DNA from: an uncultured Acetatifactor sp.
GTDB taxonomy: Bacteria > Bacillota > Clostridia > Lachnospirales > Lachnospiraceae
Direction of reading: 5' to 3'
Length of the DNA: 6,826 nucleotides
NCBI GenBank assembly: GCA_910578995.1
Contig: CAJTSY010000170.1
Location: 1-6,826, forward strand
Shown: in pieces, positions 1 through 6,659 of the stretch
Layout of the letters: every line of letters begins with the position of its first letter
How positions within the stretch are numbered: position 1 is the stretch's first letter
Notes under the pieces: model-generated
What the model was told of the DNA's origin: nothing
Databases searched by the model: none
Seen by the model: the letters and a program-made list of their open reading frames with translations, nothing else
Program-made: the position numbers and the translations under genes

Positions 1-54
1 GCCGAACGGCATGTACGGTGGTGTGAGAGGGGGATTAAATTCCCCCTACTCGAT
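1..54 (+). mobile_element. 3' end of a group II intron (partial domain V, complete domain VI)
   Basis: Group II introns are self-splicing retroelements whose RNA ends in the conserved domains V and VI. The window opens at the apical loop of domain V: GCC-GAAC-GGC at 1-10, followed by the 3' strand (TACGGTGGTG, 14-23). The 5' strand with the catalytic triad lies outside the window. Domain VI folds from 25 to 51: GAGA (25-28) and GGGGGA (29-34) pair with TCCCCC (41-46), T47 and CTC (49-51), leaving A48 unpaired as the expected lariat branch point. The loop is 35-40. The intron should end at T54 (terminal AT, the usual AY ending), seven bases counting from A48. The encoded reverse transcriptase would lie further upstream. 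The exact class (IIB-like or other) cannot be fixed from this fragment. Confidence 0.85.
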
Positions 55-75
55 TGTAAACCATATAAAATTTCC

Positions 76-104
76 TTGTAAATATTTCAGACGTAACGTA
101 TAAT
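76..104 (+). promoter_or_regulatory. Sigma-A type promoter of the DUF262-HEPN module
   Basis: TTGTAA (76-81) and a perfect TATAAT (99-104) are separated by exactly 17 bases. Transcription would start near 111 and leave a leader of about 90 bases before the DUF262 gene. The promoter begins 21 bases after the intron end, so the module does not depend on read-through from the intron. ATTTCA (84-89) and TGAAAT (104-109) form an inverted repeat over the spacer and -10 box, and ACGT-A-ACGT (91-99) sits beside the -10. Either could be an operator, but this is only a suggestion. Confidence 0.7.
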
Positions 105-201
105 GAAATTTAGTAAAAGATAGAGCGATGAAGTTATCGGAAAGCGATTTGCGCTAATTGTCTGTGTTTTAATTAGAAATTTCAGAAGGAGTATCCGACA
201 A

Positions 202-1350
202 ATGGCAGCTACAAGCAAAGCAGCCTTAGACGCTGTAGAAAACGAAATTTATTCAAAGAGAAGAACGGTACGCTATGATATCCGGGATTTGACTGTCGAA
301 GCAATCTCAAATAAATACAGCGACAGCCTGGATGATGACGAACTGGAAAAGGCCCAGAAGAGTGTTAATTATATTTATATACCGGAGTACCAAAGGGACT
401 TCACATGGGATGAAGACAGGCAGTCGAAATTAATAGAATCAATTATTCTGGGTCTTCCGATTCCTTTTATTTTTGTTGCGGAGAACCGGGACAGTTCATG
501 GGAAATTGTAGACGGCTCCCAGCGGATAAGAACCATTCATTCTTTTGTAACGAATCAGCTGCGTCTGAAAAATTTGAAATCAATAACCAGTTTGAATGGA
601 TATTCCTTTAACGAGTTAGATAAGAGCCGGCAGGGTAAGATTCTCAGTACAGCGCTCAGGATTATTGTATTGTCAGAGGAAACGACAGACAATGTAAAAA
701 AAGATATGTTCGAGCGCATCAACCGGGGAAGCGACCTGCTTAAACCAATGGAGAAGCGTAAGGGTATCTATACAGGAAAATTTACATCCTTTATTTATGA
801 TTACTGTCAGGAAAACAGTAAGTTCCAGGAACTGATCAAGATAGATAAGTGGTTGATTAAGCGACAGGAAAGGGAAGAATTATTATTGCGTTTTTTTGCA
901 ATTACAGATACTAAGATATATGAAAAAGGAATAGACAGCGGTATTGCCAATTTCCTCGATGATTATCTTGAAAAGAAAAACAAAGATCTTGGGCAGATGC
1001 CGCCCGATGAGCTGAAGCAGACAATTGAGGTTTATACCACAAGGATCAATATGGTAATTGATTACGTTGAAAAAAACTTCCCATACGGTTTCCGGCATAA
1101 ACAGAACCCGCAGACAAAAAGATCTGTATTTGAAGCTATATCAGTTGGAGTATGGAAAGCGCTTGATGAGAAAAAAGCGGTTGGCTCCCTGGATAAAGAC
1201 AAAGTGAAAGATTGTTTGGATTCTCAGGACTTTAAACAATATACGCATGTTGCAAATGAGCTTCACAGGAAGCAGAAGTTAAAGGGCAGGATAATGTATA
1301 TTTATAATATGATAACCAGTGAAAAGGTAAACAATAATGCAAAACATTAG
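202..1350 (+). CDS. Stand-alone DUF262 domain protein (GmrS/ParB-like, COG1479 type), probable defence-module sensor
   Basis: The protein has 382 residues and starts at an ATG ten bases after AGAAGGAG (184-191). DUF262 has a ParB-like fold. In GmrSD, BrxU and SspE it pairs with a DUF1524 HNH nuclease and has a nucleotide-dependent role. Visible motifs are IPEYQRDFTWD (60-70), LPIPFIFV (85-92), IVDGSQRIRTI (102-112, a variant of the DGxQRLxTL signature with Ser in third place), and FERINRGSDLL with KPMEKR (170-186). The C-terminal part (about 220-370) is mostly predicted helix and has no HNH motif, so this protein alone is unlikely to cut DNA. No signal peptide or membrane segment is seen, so it should be cytoplasmic. 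It overlaps the following HEPN gene by 14 bases, which indicates joint expression. A sampled line (541-600) has 20/60 G+C, far below mfd, suggesting acquired DNA. A role as sensor or regulator of the HEPN partner is inference; the family call is firm. Confidence 0.9.
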   Translation: MAATSKAALDAVENEIYSKRRTVRYDIRDLTVEAISNKYSDSLDDDELEKAQKSVNYIYIPEYQRDFTWDEDRQSKLIESIILGLPIPFIFVAENRDSSWEIVDGSQRIRTIHSFVTNQLRLKNLKSITSLNGYSFNELDKSRQGKILSTALRIIVLSEETTDNVKKDMFERINRGSDLLKPMEKRKGIYTGKFTSFIYDYCQENSKFQELIKIDKWLIKRQEREELLLRFFAITDTKIYEKGIDSGIANFLDDYLEKKNKDLGQMPPDELKQTIEVYTTRINMVIDYVEKNFPYGFRHKQNPQTKRSVFEAISVGVWKALDEKKAVGSLDKDKVKDCLDSQDFKQYTHVANELHRKQKLKGRIMYIYNMITSEKVNNNAKH

Positions 1351-2023
1351 ACGTGAACTTGGGCTTAGAGAGGAAGAAGCGGATAGTTTGCTGAATTTTA
1401 TTGCCATGATGGAAAGTGATGACGACTTGGTGAATGATTTAAGGCGGCGTATGAGGCGTGACCACACGACCATTATGACAAGCATTAAAGCCGGAATTGT
1501 TTTAATGCTGTATAACGCAATTGAATCTACCATGACAAAATGTCTGGAGAAATTACATGACATATTTATACAGCAGGAATTAGGATTTGATGAGTGTACT
1601 GATGAAATCAGGCAGCTATTATTGGCTTATTATGAAAATGCGAAAGAGAAAAGTCTGGATATTCATAAAAGAGTGCCATACATACTGGAGCTCCACGATT
1701 ATATGAAAGGGGAAATTACATTTCCGCTTTCATATAATCAGCTATGTCAGTTCTATTCCTTATACAGCGGCAATCTGGATTCCAGGGAGATTATATCTGT
1801 CCTCAAGAAATACGGAATTGATTTTGAAGAGAAGGCAAGCGAATTGAAAACAATCAAGGACGACAGAAATAAACTGGCACACGGAGAGCTGACGTTCGAA
1901 GAGGTTGGAAGGAATCTGTCACTTCCGCAATTAAGGCATATGAAGGAAAAGACTTTTAGATACATGGAAAGTGTTATAGACATAATGAATGCTTTTATTG
2001 AAAACGAGGGATACAGAAAGTAA
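1337..2023 (+). CDS. HEPN-domain protein, MAE_28990/MAE_18760-like, putative ribonuclease effector
   Basis: The protein has 228 residues and is all-alpha in appearance. The HEPN ribonuclease signature R-x4-H is intact as R177-NKLA-H182 followed by G183. Further features that I associate with the MAE_28990/MAE_18760 HEPN group are LYNAIES (58-64, a polar N/E pair in an early helix), a central SGNLDSRE (144-151) with KKYGIDFEE (157-165), and FEEVGR (187-192) after the catalytic motif. HEPN proteins of toxin and defence systems are usually dimeric RNases acting on tRNA, mRNA or ribosomal RNA; the target here is unknown. The ATG at 1337 overlaps the DUF262 gene by 14 bases. Its ribosome site is only GAAAAGG (1321-1327), so translational coupling is likely. 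It is AT-rich like its partner (22/60 G+C in 1681-1740). It could instead be a non-catalytic HEPN, but the complete motif argues against that. Confidence 0.85.
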   Translation: MQNIRRELGLREEEADSLLNFIAMMESDDDLVNDLRRRMRRDHTTIMTSIKAGIVLMLYNAIESTMTKCLEKLHDIFIQQELGFDECTDEIRQLLLAYYENAKEKSLDIHKRVPYILELHDYMKGEITFPLSYNQLCQFYSLYSGNLDSREIISVLKKYGIDFEEKASELKTIKDDRNKLAHGELTFEEVGRNLSLPQLRHMKEKTFRYMESVIDIMNAFIENEGYRK

Positions 2024-2048
2024 TCTGATATGTTTCAGTTAGTTTTTT
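2021..2048 (+). terminator. Weak Rho-independent terminator candidate after the HEPN gene
   Basis: TAA (2021-2023) and CTGA (2025-2028) can pair with TCAG (2035-2038) and TTA (2039-2041), leaving T2024 bulged and a six-base loop. G2042 and six T (2043-2048) follow. The stem is short and AU-rich and begins at the stop codon itself, so termination may be partial. A further hairpin, CGGCTG (2063-2068) with CAGCCG (2085-2090), follows without a clean T run and may be a remnant of an older terminator. Confidence 0.4.
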
Positions 2049-2126
2049 CTGTCATTGCCTTTCGGCTGCTGTCAACTCTGTTCACAGCCGTGTCCTTCCT
2101 TTCTGATTTTTGTATATATTCTCTCC

Positions 2127-2155
2127 TTGCAACTTCCCCTCAAATCATTTATTAT
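2127..2155 (+). promoter_or_regulatory. Sigma-A type promoter upstream of pth-mfd
   Basis: TTGCAA (2127-2132) and TATTAT (2150-2155) are spaced by 17 bases. A second TATTAT register at 2153-2158 gives a less favourable spacing of 20. Initiation near 2162 would give a leader of about 114 bases before pth. Because it lies downstream of the HEPN gene and its weak terminator, the house-keeping operon keeps its own promoter. Confidence 0.55.
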
Positions 2156-2227
2156 TATAGGGATCGGTCTGCCTCATCCAGGCTTCTCGGGCGTATGGAG
2201 GAGGTTTTTCCGTATTCGGCAGCGTGG

Positions 2228-2263
2228 TTCTGCGGCACAGCCCCGGGGCCGGCGGCAGAAAGG
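2228..2263 (+). promoter_or_regulatory. GC-rich leader hairpin overlapping the pth ribosome binding site
   Basis: TTCTGC (2228-2233) pairs with GCAGAA (2255-2260). Inside it GGC (2234-2236) can pair with GCC (2248-2250), and GCCCCGGGGC (2240-2249) is a perfect 10-base palindrome. The 3' arm overlaps AGAAAGG (2257-2263), the likely pth ribosome site, so the fold could lower pth translation. Whether it forms or regulates anything is unknown. Confidence 0.3.
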
Positions 2264-2275
2264 TATGGTGTTGGA

Positions 2276-2875
2276 ATGTATATAATTGCGGGGCTGGGGA
2301 ATCCTGGCAGGGAATATGTGAATACAAGGCATAATGTGGGGTTTGACGTTCTGGACAGGTTTGCGGCAAAGGAGAATATCCCTATTCTGGAGAAGCGGCA
2401 TAAGGCGGTCATCGGAAAGGGGACAGTGGCGGGGGTGAAATGCATTCTGGCAAAGCCCTGGACCTATATGAATTTAAGCGGCGAGTGTATCAGGGAACTG
2501 GTGAATTTCTACAAAGTGGATGAAAAGACAGAGCTCATCGTCATTTCCGATGATGTGAGCCTGGAGCCGGGGCACATCCGGATCCGCAAAAAAGGAAGCG
2601 CAGGAGGCCATAACGGGCTGAAAAATATTATTGCAAACCTGGGCCATGATACCTTTATCAGGGTGAAGATGGGGGTGGGGGAGAAGCCTGCGGGATGGGA
2701 TCTGGCGGATCATGTTCTGGGCAGGTTTTCCCAGAAGGACAGGGAGGCCGTGGACCAGGCGGCTGAGAGGGCGGCGGATGCTGTCCGCATGATTATCGCG
2801 GAAGGGCCGGACGCAGCCATGAACCGGTATAACGGCGCACCGAAGGAAGAAAAATCCTACGATTCACAGGTATAG
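2276..2875 (+). CDS. pth: Peptidyl-tRNA hydrolase
   Basis: Pth cleaves the ester bond of peptidyl-tRNAs released from stalled ribosomes and so recycles tRNA in the cytoplasm. The 199-residue product is slightly longer than the usual 185-195. Family motifs are complete: YIIAGLGNPGREY (2-14), TRHNVGFD (17-24) with catalytic H19 (E. coli H20), KPWTYMNLSGE (60-70) with N66 (E. coli N68), SDDVSLEPG (91-99) with D92 (E. coli D93), and GSAGGHNGLKNI (107-118) with N113 (E. coli N114). The frame stays open upstream to an ATG at 2030, with another ATG at 2195. I chose 2276 because the family begins directly with MYIIAGLGNP and the upstream residues (such as FCGTAPGPAAERYG) look non-coding. AGAAAGG (2257-2263) lies 12 bases before the start, a slightly long spacing. 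Only 10 bases separate it from mfd, so the two form an operon. Confidence 0.95.
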   Translation: MYIIAGLGNPGREYVNTRHNVGFDVLDRFAAKENIPILEKRHKAVIGKGTVAGVKCILAKPWTYMNLSGECIRELVNFYKVDEKTELIVISDDVSLEPGHIRIRKKGSAGGHNGLKNIIANLGHDTFIRVKMGVGEKPAGWDLADHVLGRFSQKDREAVDQAAERAADAVRMIIAEGPDAAMNRYNGAPKEEKSYDSQV

Positions 2876-2885
2876 GAGGCAGACA

Positions 2886-5800
2886 ATGCAGGCATTACTG
2901 GCGCCGCTTCAGGAACTGGCGGAATACGGCAATATAAGGGAAGCACTGCGGAAGAAACCGGAAAAAGCGCAGTCCCAGGGGGCGGCAGCATCCCTCACCG
3001 GCTGCGTGGACTCCCAGAAACTGCATATGATTTACGGACTGGGCGATGGTTTCCGGATCAAGGTCATCGTTACTTACAGTGATACAAAAGCCAGGGAACT
3101 GTATGAGGAATACAAATTTTATGACAGAAATGTCATGTTGTATCCCGCGAAGGACCTGATCTTTTTCCAGGCGGACATTCACGGCAACCAGCTGGTGAGG
3201 GAGCGGGTGAAGGTGCTGCGCAGGCTCATGGAACGCAAGCCGGTTACCATTGTCACCACCTACGCGGCGCTGATGACACCCCAGGCCATGTGGGACAGGC
3301 AGAAGGACGTCATCGATGTGGAAAAGGGAGGAACCCTGGAGGAGGCCCGGCTGTGCGGGCAGCTGGTGGCCATGGGTTATGAGAAGAGTTATCAGGTGGA
3401 GAGTCCCGGGCAGTTTTCCGTCCGGGGCGGCATCGTGGACATTTATGACCTGACAGAGGAGAACCCTTACCGTATCGAGCTGTGGGGGGACGAGGTGGAT
3501 TCCATCCGCAGCTTTGACGTGCTGAGCCAGCGTTCCATAGAGAATCTGGAAAGTATCAGCGTGTTTCCGGCTACGGAGTTCGTCCTGGAGGAAGACAGGA
3601 TATGCAGGGGGCTGCAGAAACTGGAGGCGGAAGCCGGGAAGCAGGAGAAGGTTTTCAGGGATACTTTCCGCACCGAGGAGGCCCACCGCATCGCCCTGCA
3701 GGTGAAGGAGCTGAGGGAACAGCTTCTGGAATTCAAGAGTATGGTAAACCTGGAGGGGTATATCCGGTATTTTTATGAGGATATGGTGATGCTTCCGGAG
3801 CTGTTGGTGCGGCTTGCCCGGGACGGGCGCATGAACGGGGCAGGAACCGCCCGGACCGGCGGGACTGTGTCCGGCAGCGCAGGCTTCCCGGGGAGAGGCA
3901 GTACAGCGGCAGGAGCAGGGAGGTCCCTGACGGCGAATCCGGGACCGGTTTTCTTTGTGGACGAGCCAAACCGTGTCAAGGAGCAGGCGGAGGCCATCGA
4001 ACTGGAATTCCGGGAAAGCATGACCCAGCGGGTGGAAAAGGGCTATATCCTGCCGGGGCAGATGGACATCCTGTACAGCGGGGAGCAGGTGGCTGCAGCC
4101 ATGCTTTCGGGAAGCGTAATTACCCTCTCCACTATGGATACCAGGGGCTATTTCAGGGCGGACATCAGGGCGGATGTGTCGGCCCGTAACGTGTCCTCCT
4201 ACAACAACAGCTTTGAGGCGCTGGTGAAGGACCTGAAGCTGTTTCGGAGAAACAACTACCGAGTGCTGCTTCTGTCCGGTTCCCGCATGCGGGCAAAGCG
4301 GCTGGCGGAGGATCTGCGTGATCAGGAGATTTCCGCCGTATATACGGAGGATCCCATGCGGGAGGTGCTTCCCGGGGAGGTGCTTACCTGCTACGGCCAT
4401 GTAAACAAGGGCTTCGAATATCCTTTGCTGAAATTTGTGGTGCTTTCGGAGACGGACATCTTTGGCGCGGAGAAAAAAAAGAAGCGGTCCAGGAAACTGT
4501 ACCAGGGCCAGAAAATCAAGGATTTCAATGAGCTGAAGGTGGGGGACTACGTGGTGCATGAAAGCCACGGCCTGGGAATCTACCGTGGAATCGATAAGGT
4601 GGAGATGGAGGGCGTGGTGAAGGACTACATCAAGATAGAGTACCGGGACGGCGGCAATCTGTATGTGCTTGCCACCGGACTGGATGTGATCCAGAAGTAT
4701 GCCTCTGCCGATGCCAGGAAGCCGAAACTGAACAAACTGGGTTCCAAAGAGTGGGAGCGCACCAAGACGAAGGTTCGCAGCGCCGTCAGTGAAGTGGCTC
4801 AGGATTTGGTGGAGCTCTATGCCCTGCGGCAGAACAGCCAGGGGTACCAGTATGAAAAGGATACGGTATGGCAGCGGGAGTTTGAGGAAATGTTTCCCTT
4901 TGAGGAGACGGAAGACCAGATTGCGGCCATCGAGGACACCAAGGCGGACATGGAGAGCACCAGAATCATGGACAGGCTTATCTGCGGCGATGTGGGCTAC
5001 GGCAAGACGGAGATCGCCATCCGGGCCGCATTCAAGGCTGTCCAGGAGGGAAAGCAGGTGGTGTACCTGGTACCCACCACTATTCTGGCACAGCAGCATT
5101 ACGCCACCTTCGTCCAGCGTATGAAAGATTACCCCATACGGGTGGATCTGATGAGCCGGTTCCGCACCCCGGGAGAGATCCGGAAGACGGTGGCAGACCT
5201 GGTAAAAGGCCGGGTGGACATCGTCATCGGCACACACCGGGTACTTTCGGCGGACGTGCAGTTTAAGGATCTGGGACTGCTGATCATTGATGAGGAACAG
5301 CGTTTCGGGGTAAGCCACAAGGAAAAGATCAAGAAGCTGAAGGAGAACGTGGATGTGCTGACCCTGACAGCCACCCCCATTCCCCGGACCCTGCACATGA
5401 GCCTGGTGGGGATCCGGGACATGAGCATTCTGGAGGAGCCGCCCGAGGACAGGCAGCCCATCCAGACTTTTGTCTGCGAGTACAACGAGGAGCTGGTCAG
5501 GGAGGCGGTTTCCAGGGAAATGGCCCGGGGCGGGCAGGTCTATTATGTGTACAACCGGGTGAACAACATTGCGGATGTGACGTCCCGGATCGCCGCGCTG
5601 ATACCCCAGGCCGTGGTTTCCTTCGCCCACGGGCAGATGAAGGAGCAGGAACTGGAGAAGATCATGTTTGACTTCATAGGCGGGGAGATCGACGTACTGG
5701 TGGCAACTACCATCATTGAGACCGGACTGGACATACCCAATGTGAATACCATGATCATCCACGACTCGGATAATCTGGGTCTGTCCCAGCTCTACCAGCT

Positions 5801-6560
5801 CAGGGGCCGGGTGGGGCGCTCCAACCGTACCGCCTACGCCTTTCTGATGTACAAAAGGGACAAGATGCTTAAGGAGGTGGCGGAGAAGCGCCTGGCCGCC
5901 ATCAGGGAATTCACGGATCTGGGAAGCGGCTTCAAGATCGCCATGCGGGATCTGGAGATCCGGGGGGCCGGAAACCTTCTGGGCGTCCGTCAGCATGGTC
6001 ACATGGAGGCCGTGGGATATGACCTGTACTGCAAGATGCTGAACGAGGCGGTACAGACCTTGAAGGGAGGGGGCGCACCCGGGGATTTTGCCACGGTCAT
6101 CGACCTGGACGTGGATGCCTTTATCCCGCCCTCCTATATCGTAAACGAGGTACAGAAGCTGGATATTTACAAAAGGATTGCGGGAATCGAGAACATGAAG
6201 GAACGGGACGACATGAAGGATGAACTGCTGGACCGTTTCGGTGAAATTCCCAAATCCGTGGACAATCTGCTGCGGATCGCCCTGATCCGTGTGGCCGCCC
6301 ATAAACTGTATGTGACGGACGTGAAGGGGAAAAACGAGAAGATATCCGTCACCTTTCTGCCGGATGCGGATCTGGATCCGTCCAGGATTCCGGAGCTTCT
6401 GGCAAAATACGGAAAAGACCTTGCCTTTACGGCATACGGGAAGCCGTTCCTTACCTGTAGATATAAGAAGACAGGGCTTGTGGAGAAGGACGCGGAGGTG
6501 CTTTTAGACAAGACAGAGACGCTTCTGGAGGAGATGCGGATTCTTTCCGGGCCCAATTAA
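2886..6560 (+). CDS. mfd: Transcription-repair coupling factor Mfd
   Basis: Mfd binds RNA polymerase stalled at DNA damage, pushes it off by ATP-driven DNA translocation and recruits UvrA for nucleotide excision repair. This copy has 1224 residues, against 1148 in E. coli and about 1177 in B. subtilis. Order: UvrB-like N-terminal module (about 1-310) with SPGQFSVRGGIVDIYD; a Gly/Ala/Ser/Thr-rich insert (about 314-352); a linking domain; the RNA polymerase interaction domain from VGDYVVHESHGLGIYRG (552-568) to about 625; the RecG-like translocase with Walker A GDVGYGKT (701-708), DEEQ (802-805), TATPIPRT (828-835), TTIIETGLDIP (941-951) and QLRGRVGR (971-978); and the C-terminal TRCF domain to the end. 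All catalytic motifs are intact. The start has an ideal AGGAGG (2874-2879) six bases upstream, overlapping the pth stop codon, which implies translational coupling. A sampled line (5941-6000) has 40/60 G+C. Confidence 0.97.
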   Translation: MQALLAPLQELAEYGNIREALRKKPEKAQSQGAAASLTGCVDSQKLHMIYGLGDGFRIKVIVTYSDTKARELYEEYKFYDRNVMLYPAKDLIFFQADIHGNQLVRERVKVLRRLMERKPVTIVTTYAALMTPQAMWDRQKDVIDVEKGGTLEEARLCGQLVAMGYEKSYQVESPGQFSVRGGIVDIYDLTEENPYRIELWGDEVDSIRSFDVLSQRSIENLESISVFPATEFVLEEDRICRGLQKLEAEAGKQEKVFRDTFRTEEAHRIALQVKELREQLLEFKSMVNLEGYIRYFYEDMVMLPELLVRLARDGRMNGAGTARTGGTVSGSAGFPGRGSTAAGAGRSLTANPGPVFFVDEPNRVKEQAEAIELEFRESMTQRVEKGYILPGQMDILYSGEQVAAAMLSGSVITLSTMDTRGYFRADIRADVSARNVSSYNNSFEALVKDLKLFRRNNYRVLLLSGSRMRAKRLAEDLRDQEISAVYTEDPMREVLPGEVLTCYGHVNKGFEYPLLKFVVLSETDIFGAEKKKKRSRKLYQGQKIKDFNELKVGDYVVHESHGLGIYRGIDKVEMEGVVKDYIKIEYRDGGNLYVLATGLDVIQKYASADARKPKLNKLGSKEWERTKTKVRSAVSEVAQDLVELYALRQNSQGYQYEKDTVWQREFEEMFPFEETEDQIAAIEDTKADMESTRIMDRLICGDVGYGKTEIAIRAAFKAVQEGKQVVYLVPTTILAQQHYATFVQRMKDYPIRVDLMSRFRTPGEIRKTVADLVKGRVDIVIGTHRVLSADVQFKDLGLLIIDEEQRFGVSHKEKIKKLKENVDVLTLTATPIPRTLHMSLVGIRDMSILEEPPEDRQPIQTFVCEYNEELVREAVSREMARGGQVYYVYNRVNNIADVTSRIAALIPQAVVSFAHGQMKEQELEKIMFDFIGGEIDVLVATTIIETGLDIPNVNTMIIHDSDNLGLSQLYQLRGRVGRSNRTAYAFLMYKRDKMLKEVAEKRLAAIREFTDLGSGFKIAMRDLEIRGAGNLLGVRQHGHMEAVGYDLYCKMLNEAVQTLKGGGAPGDFATVIDLDVDAFIPPSYIVNEVQKLDIYKRIAGIENMKERDDMKDELLDRFGEIPKSVDNLLRIALIRVAAHKLYVTDVKGKNEKISVTFLPDADLDPSRIPELLAKYGKDLAFTAYGKPFLTCRYKKTGLVEKDAEVLLDKTETLLEEMRILSGPN

Positions 6561-6590
6561 ATCCGAACAAATGTTTATTGAGGGAGTTTT

Positions 6591-6638
6591 ATGGACCTTA
6601 AAATATGTTACCTTCTGTTCAGGACAGAGAAAATCTGA
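6591..6638 (+). CDS. Possible 15-codon leader peptide
   Basis: An ATG preceded by AGGGAG (6581-6586) at a tight spacing of four bases opens a reading frame for MDLKICYLLFRTEKI followed by TGA. It is too short to recognise and could be chance. Its interest is positional: codons within it include 6611-6620, the 5' arm of the stem that covers the next gene's ribosome site, and its stop lies 21 bases before that gene's ATG. A ribosome on this frame would open the stem. Confidence 0.25.
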   Translation: MDLKICYLLFRTEKI

Positions 6639-6652
6639 TCAGGAACAGGAGG
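6611..6652 (+). promoter_or_regulatory. RNA stem sequestering the ribosome binding site of the 33-residue ORF
   Basis: CCTTCTGTTC (6611-6620) pairs with GAACAGGAGG (6643-6652) over ten base pairs with a single G-U wobble (T6614-G6649). The 3' arm contains the complete AGGAGG (6647-6652) of the next ORF. The 22-base loop holds a smaller hairpin, CAGA (6625-6628) with TCTG (6634-6637). A competing stem, TCTGT (6614-6618) with ACAGA (6624-6628), would free the ribosome site. No T run follows, so it is not a terminator. Confidence 0.45.
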
Positions 6653-6659
6653 AGAGAAT

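Noticed and set aside
143..155. AGCG-ATTTG-CGCT hairpin in the leader of the DUF262 gene
   Set aside because: Only four base pairs in an AT-rich leader, with no T run and no known motif.
2030..2275. N-terminal extension of the pth frame beginning at ATG 2030
   Set aside because: Family members start at MYIIAGLGNP, a promoter (2127-2155) lies inside the extension, and its residues do not resemble any Pth.
1337..2875. Functional link between the HEPN RNase and pth through tRNA
   Set aside because: HEPN toxins can target tRNA and Pth recycles it, but pth-mfd is a conserved house-keeping pair with its own promoter, and the composition break indicates chance adjacency by insertion.
4789..5124. 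An Arg/Ser/Trp-rich 111-codon open frame within mfd on the + strand
   Set aside because: It is out of frame within the intact mfd translocase region and has the Arg/Ser-rich composition of a GC-driven shadow frame.
2895..6302. A 1135-codon open frame on the - strand opposite mfd
   Set aside because: It mirrors mfd exactly and comes from mfd's codon bias. The product is rich in His, Gln, Leu and Pro, shows no family motif, and Mfd itself is unmistakable.
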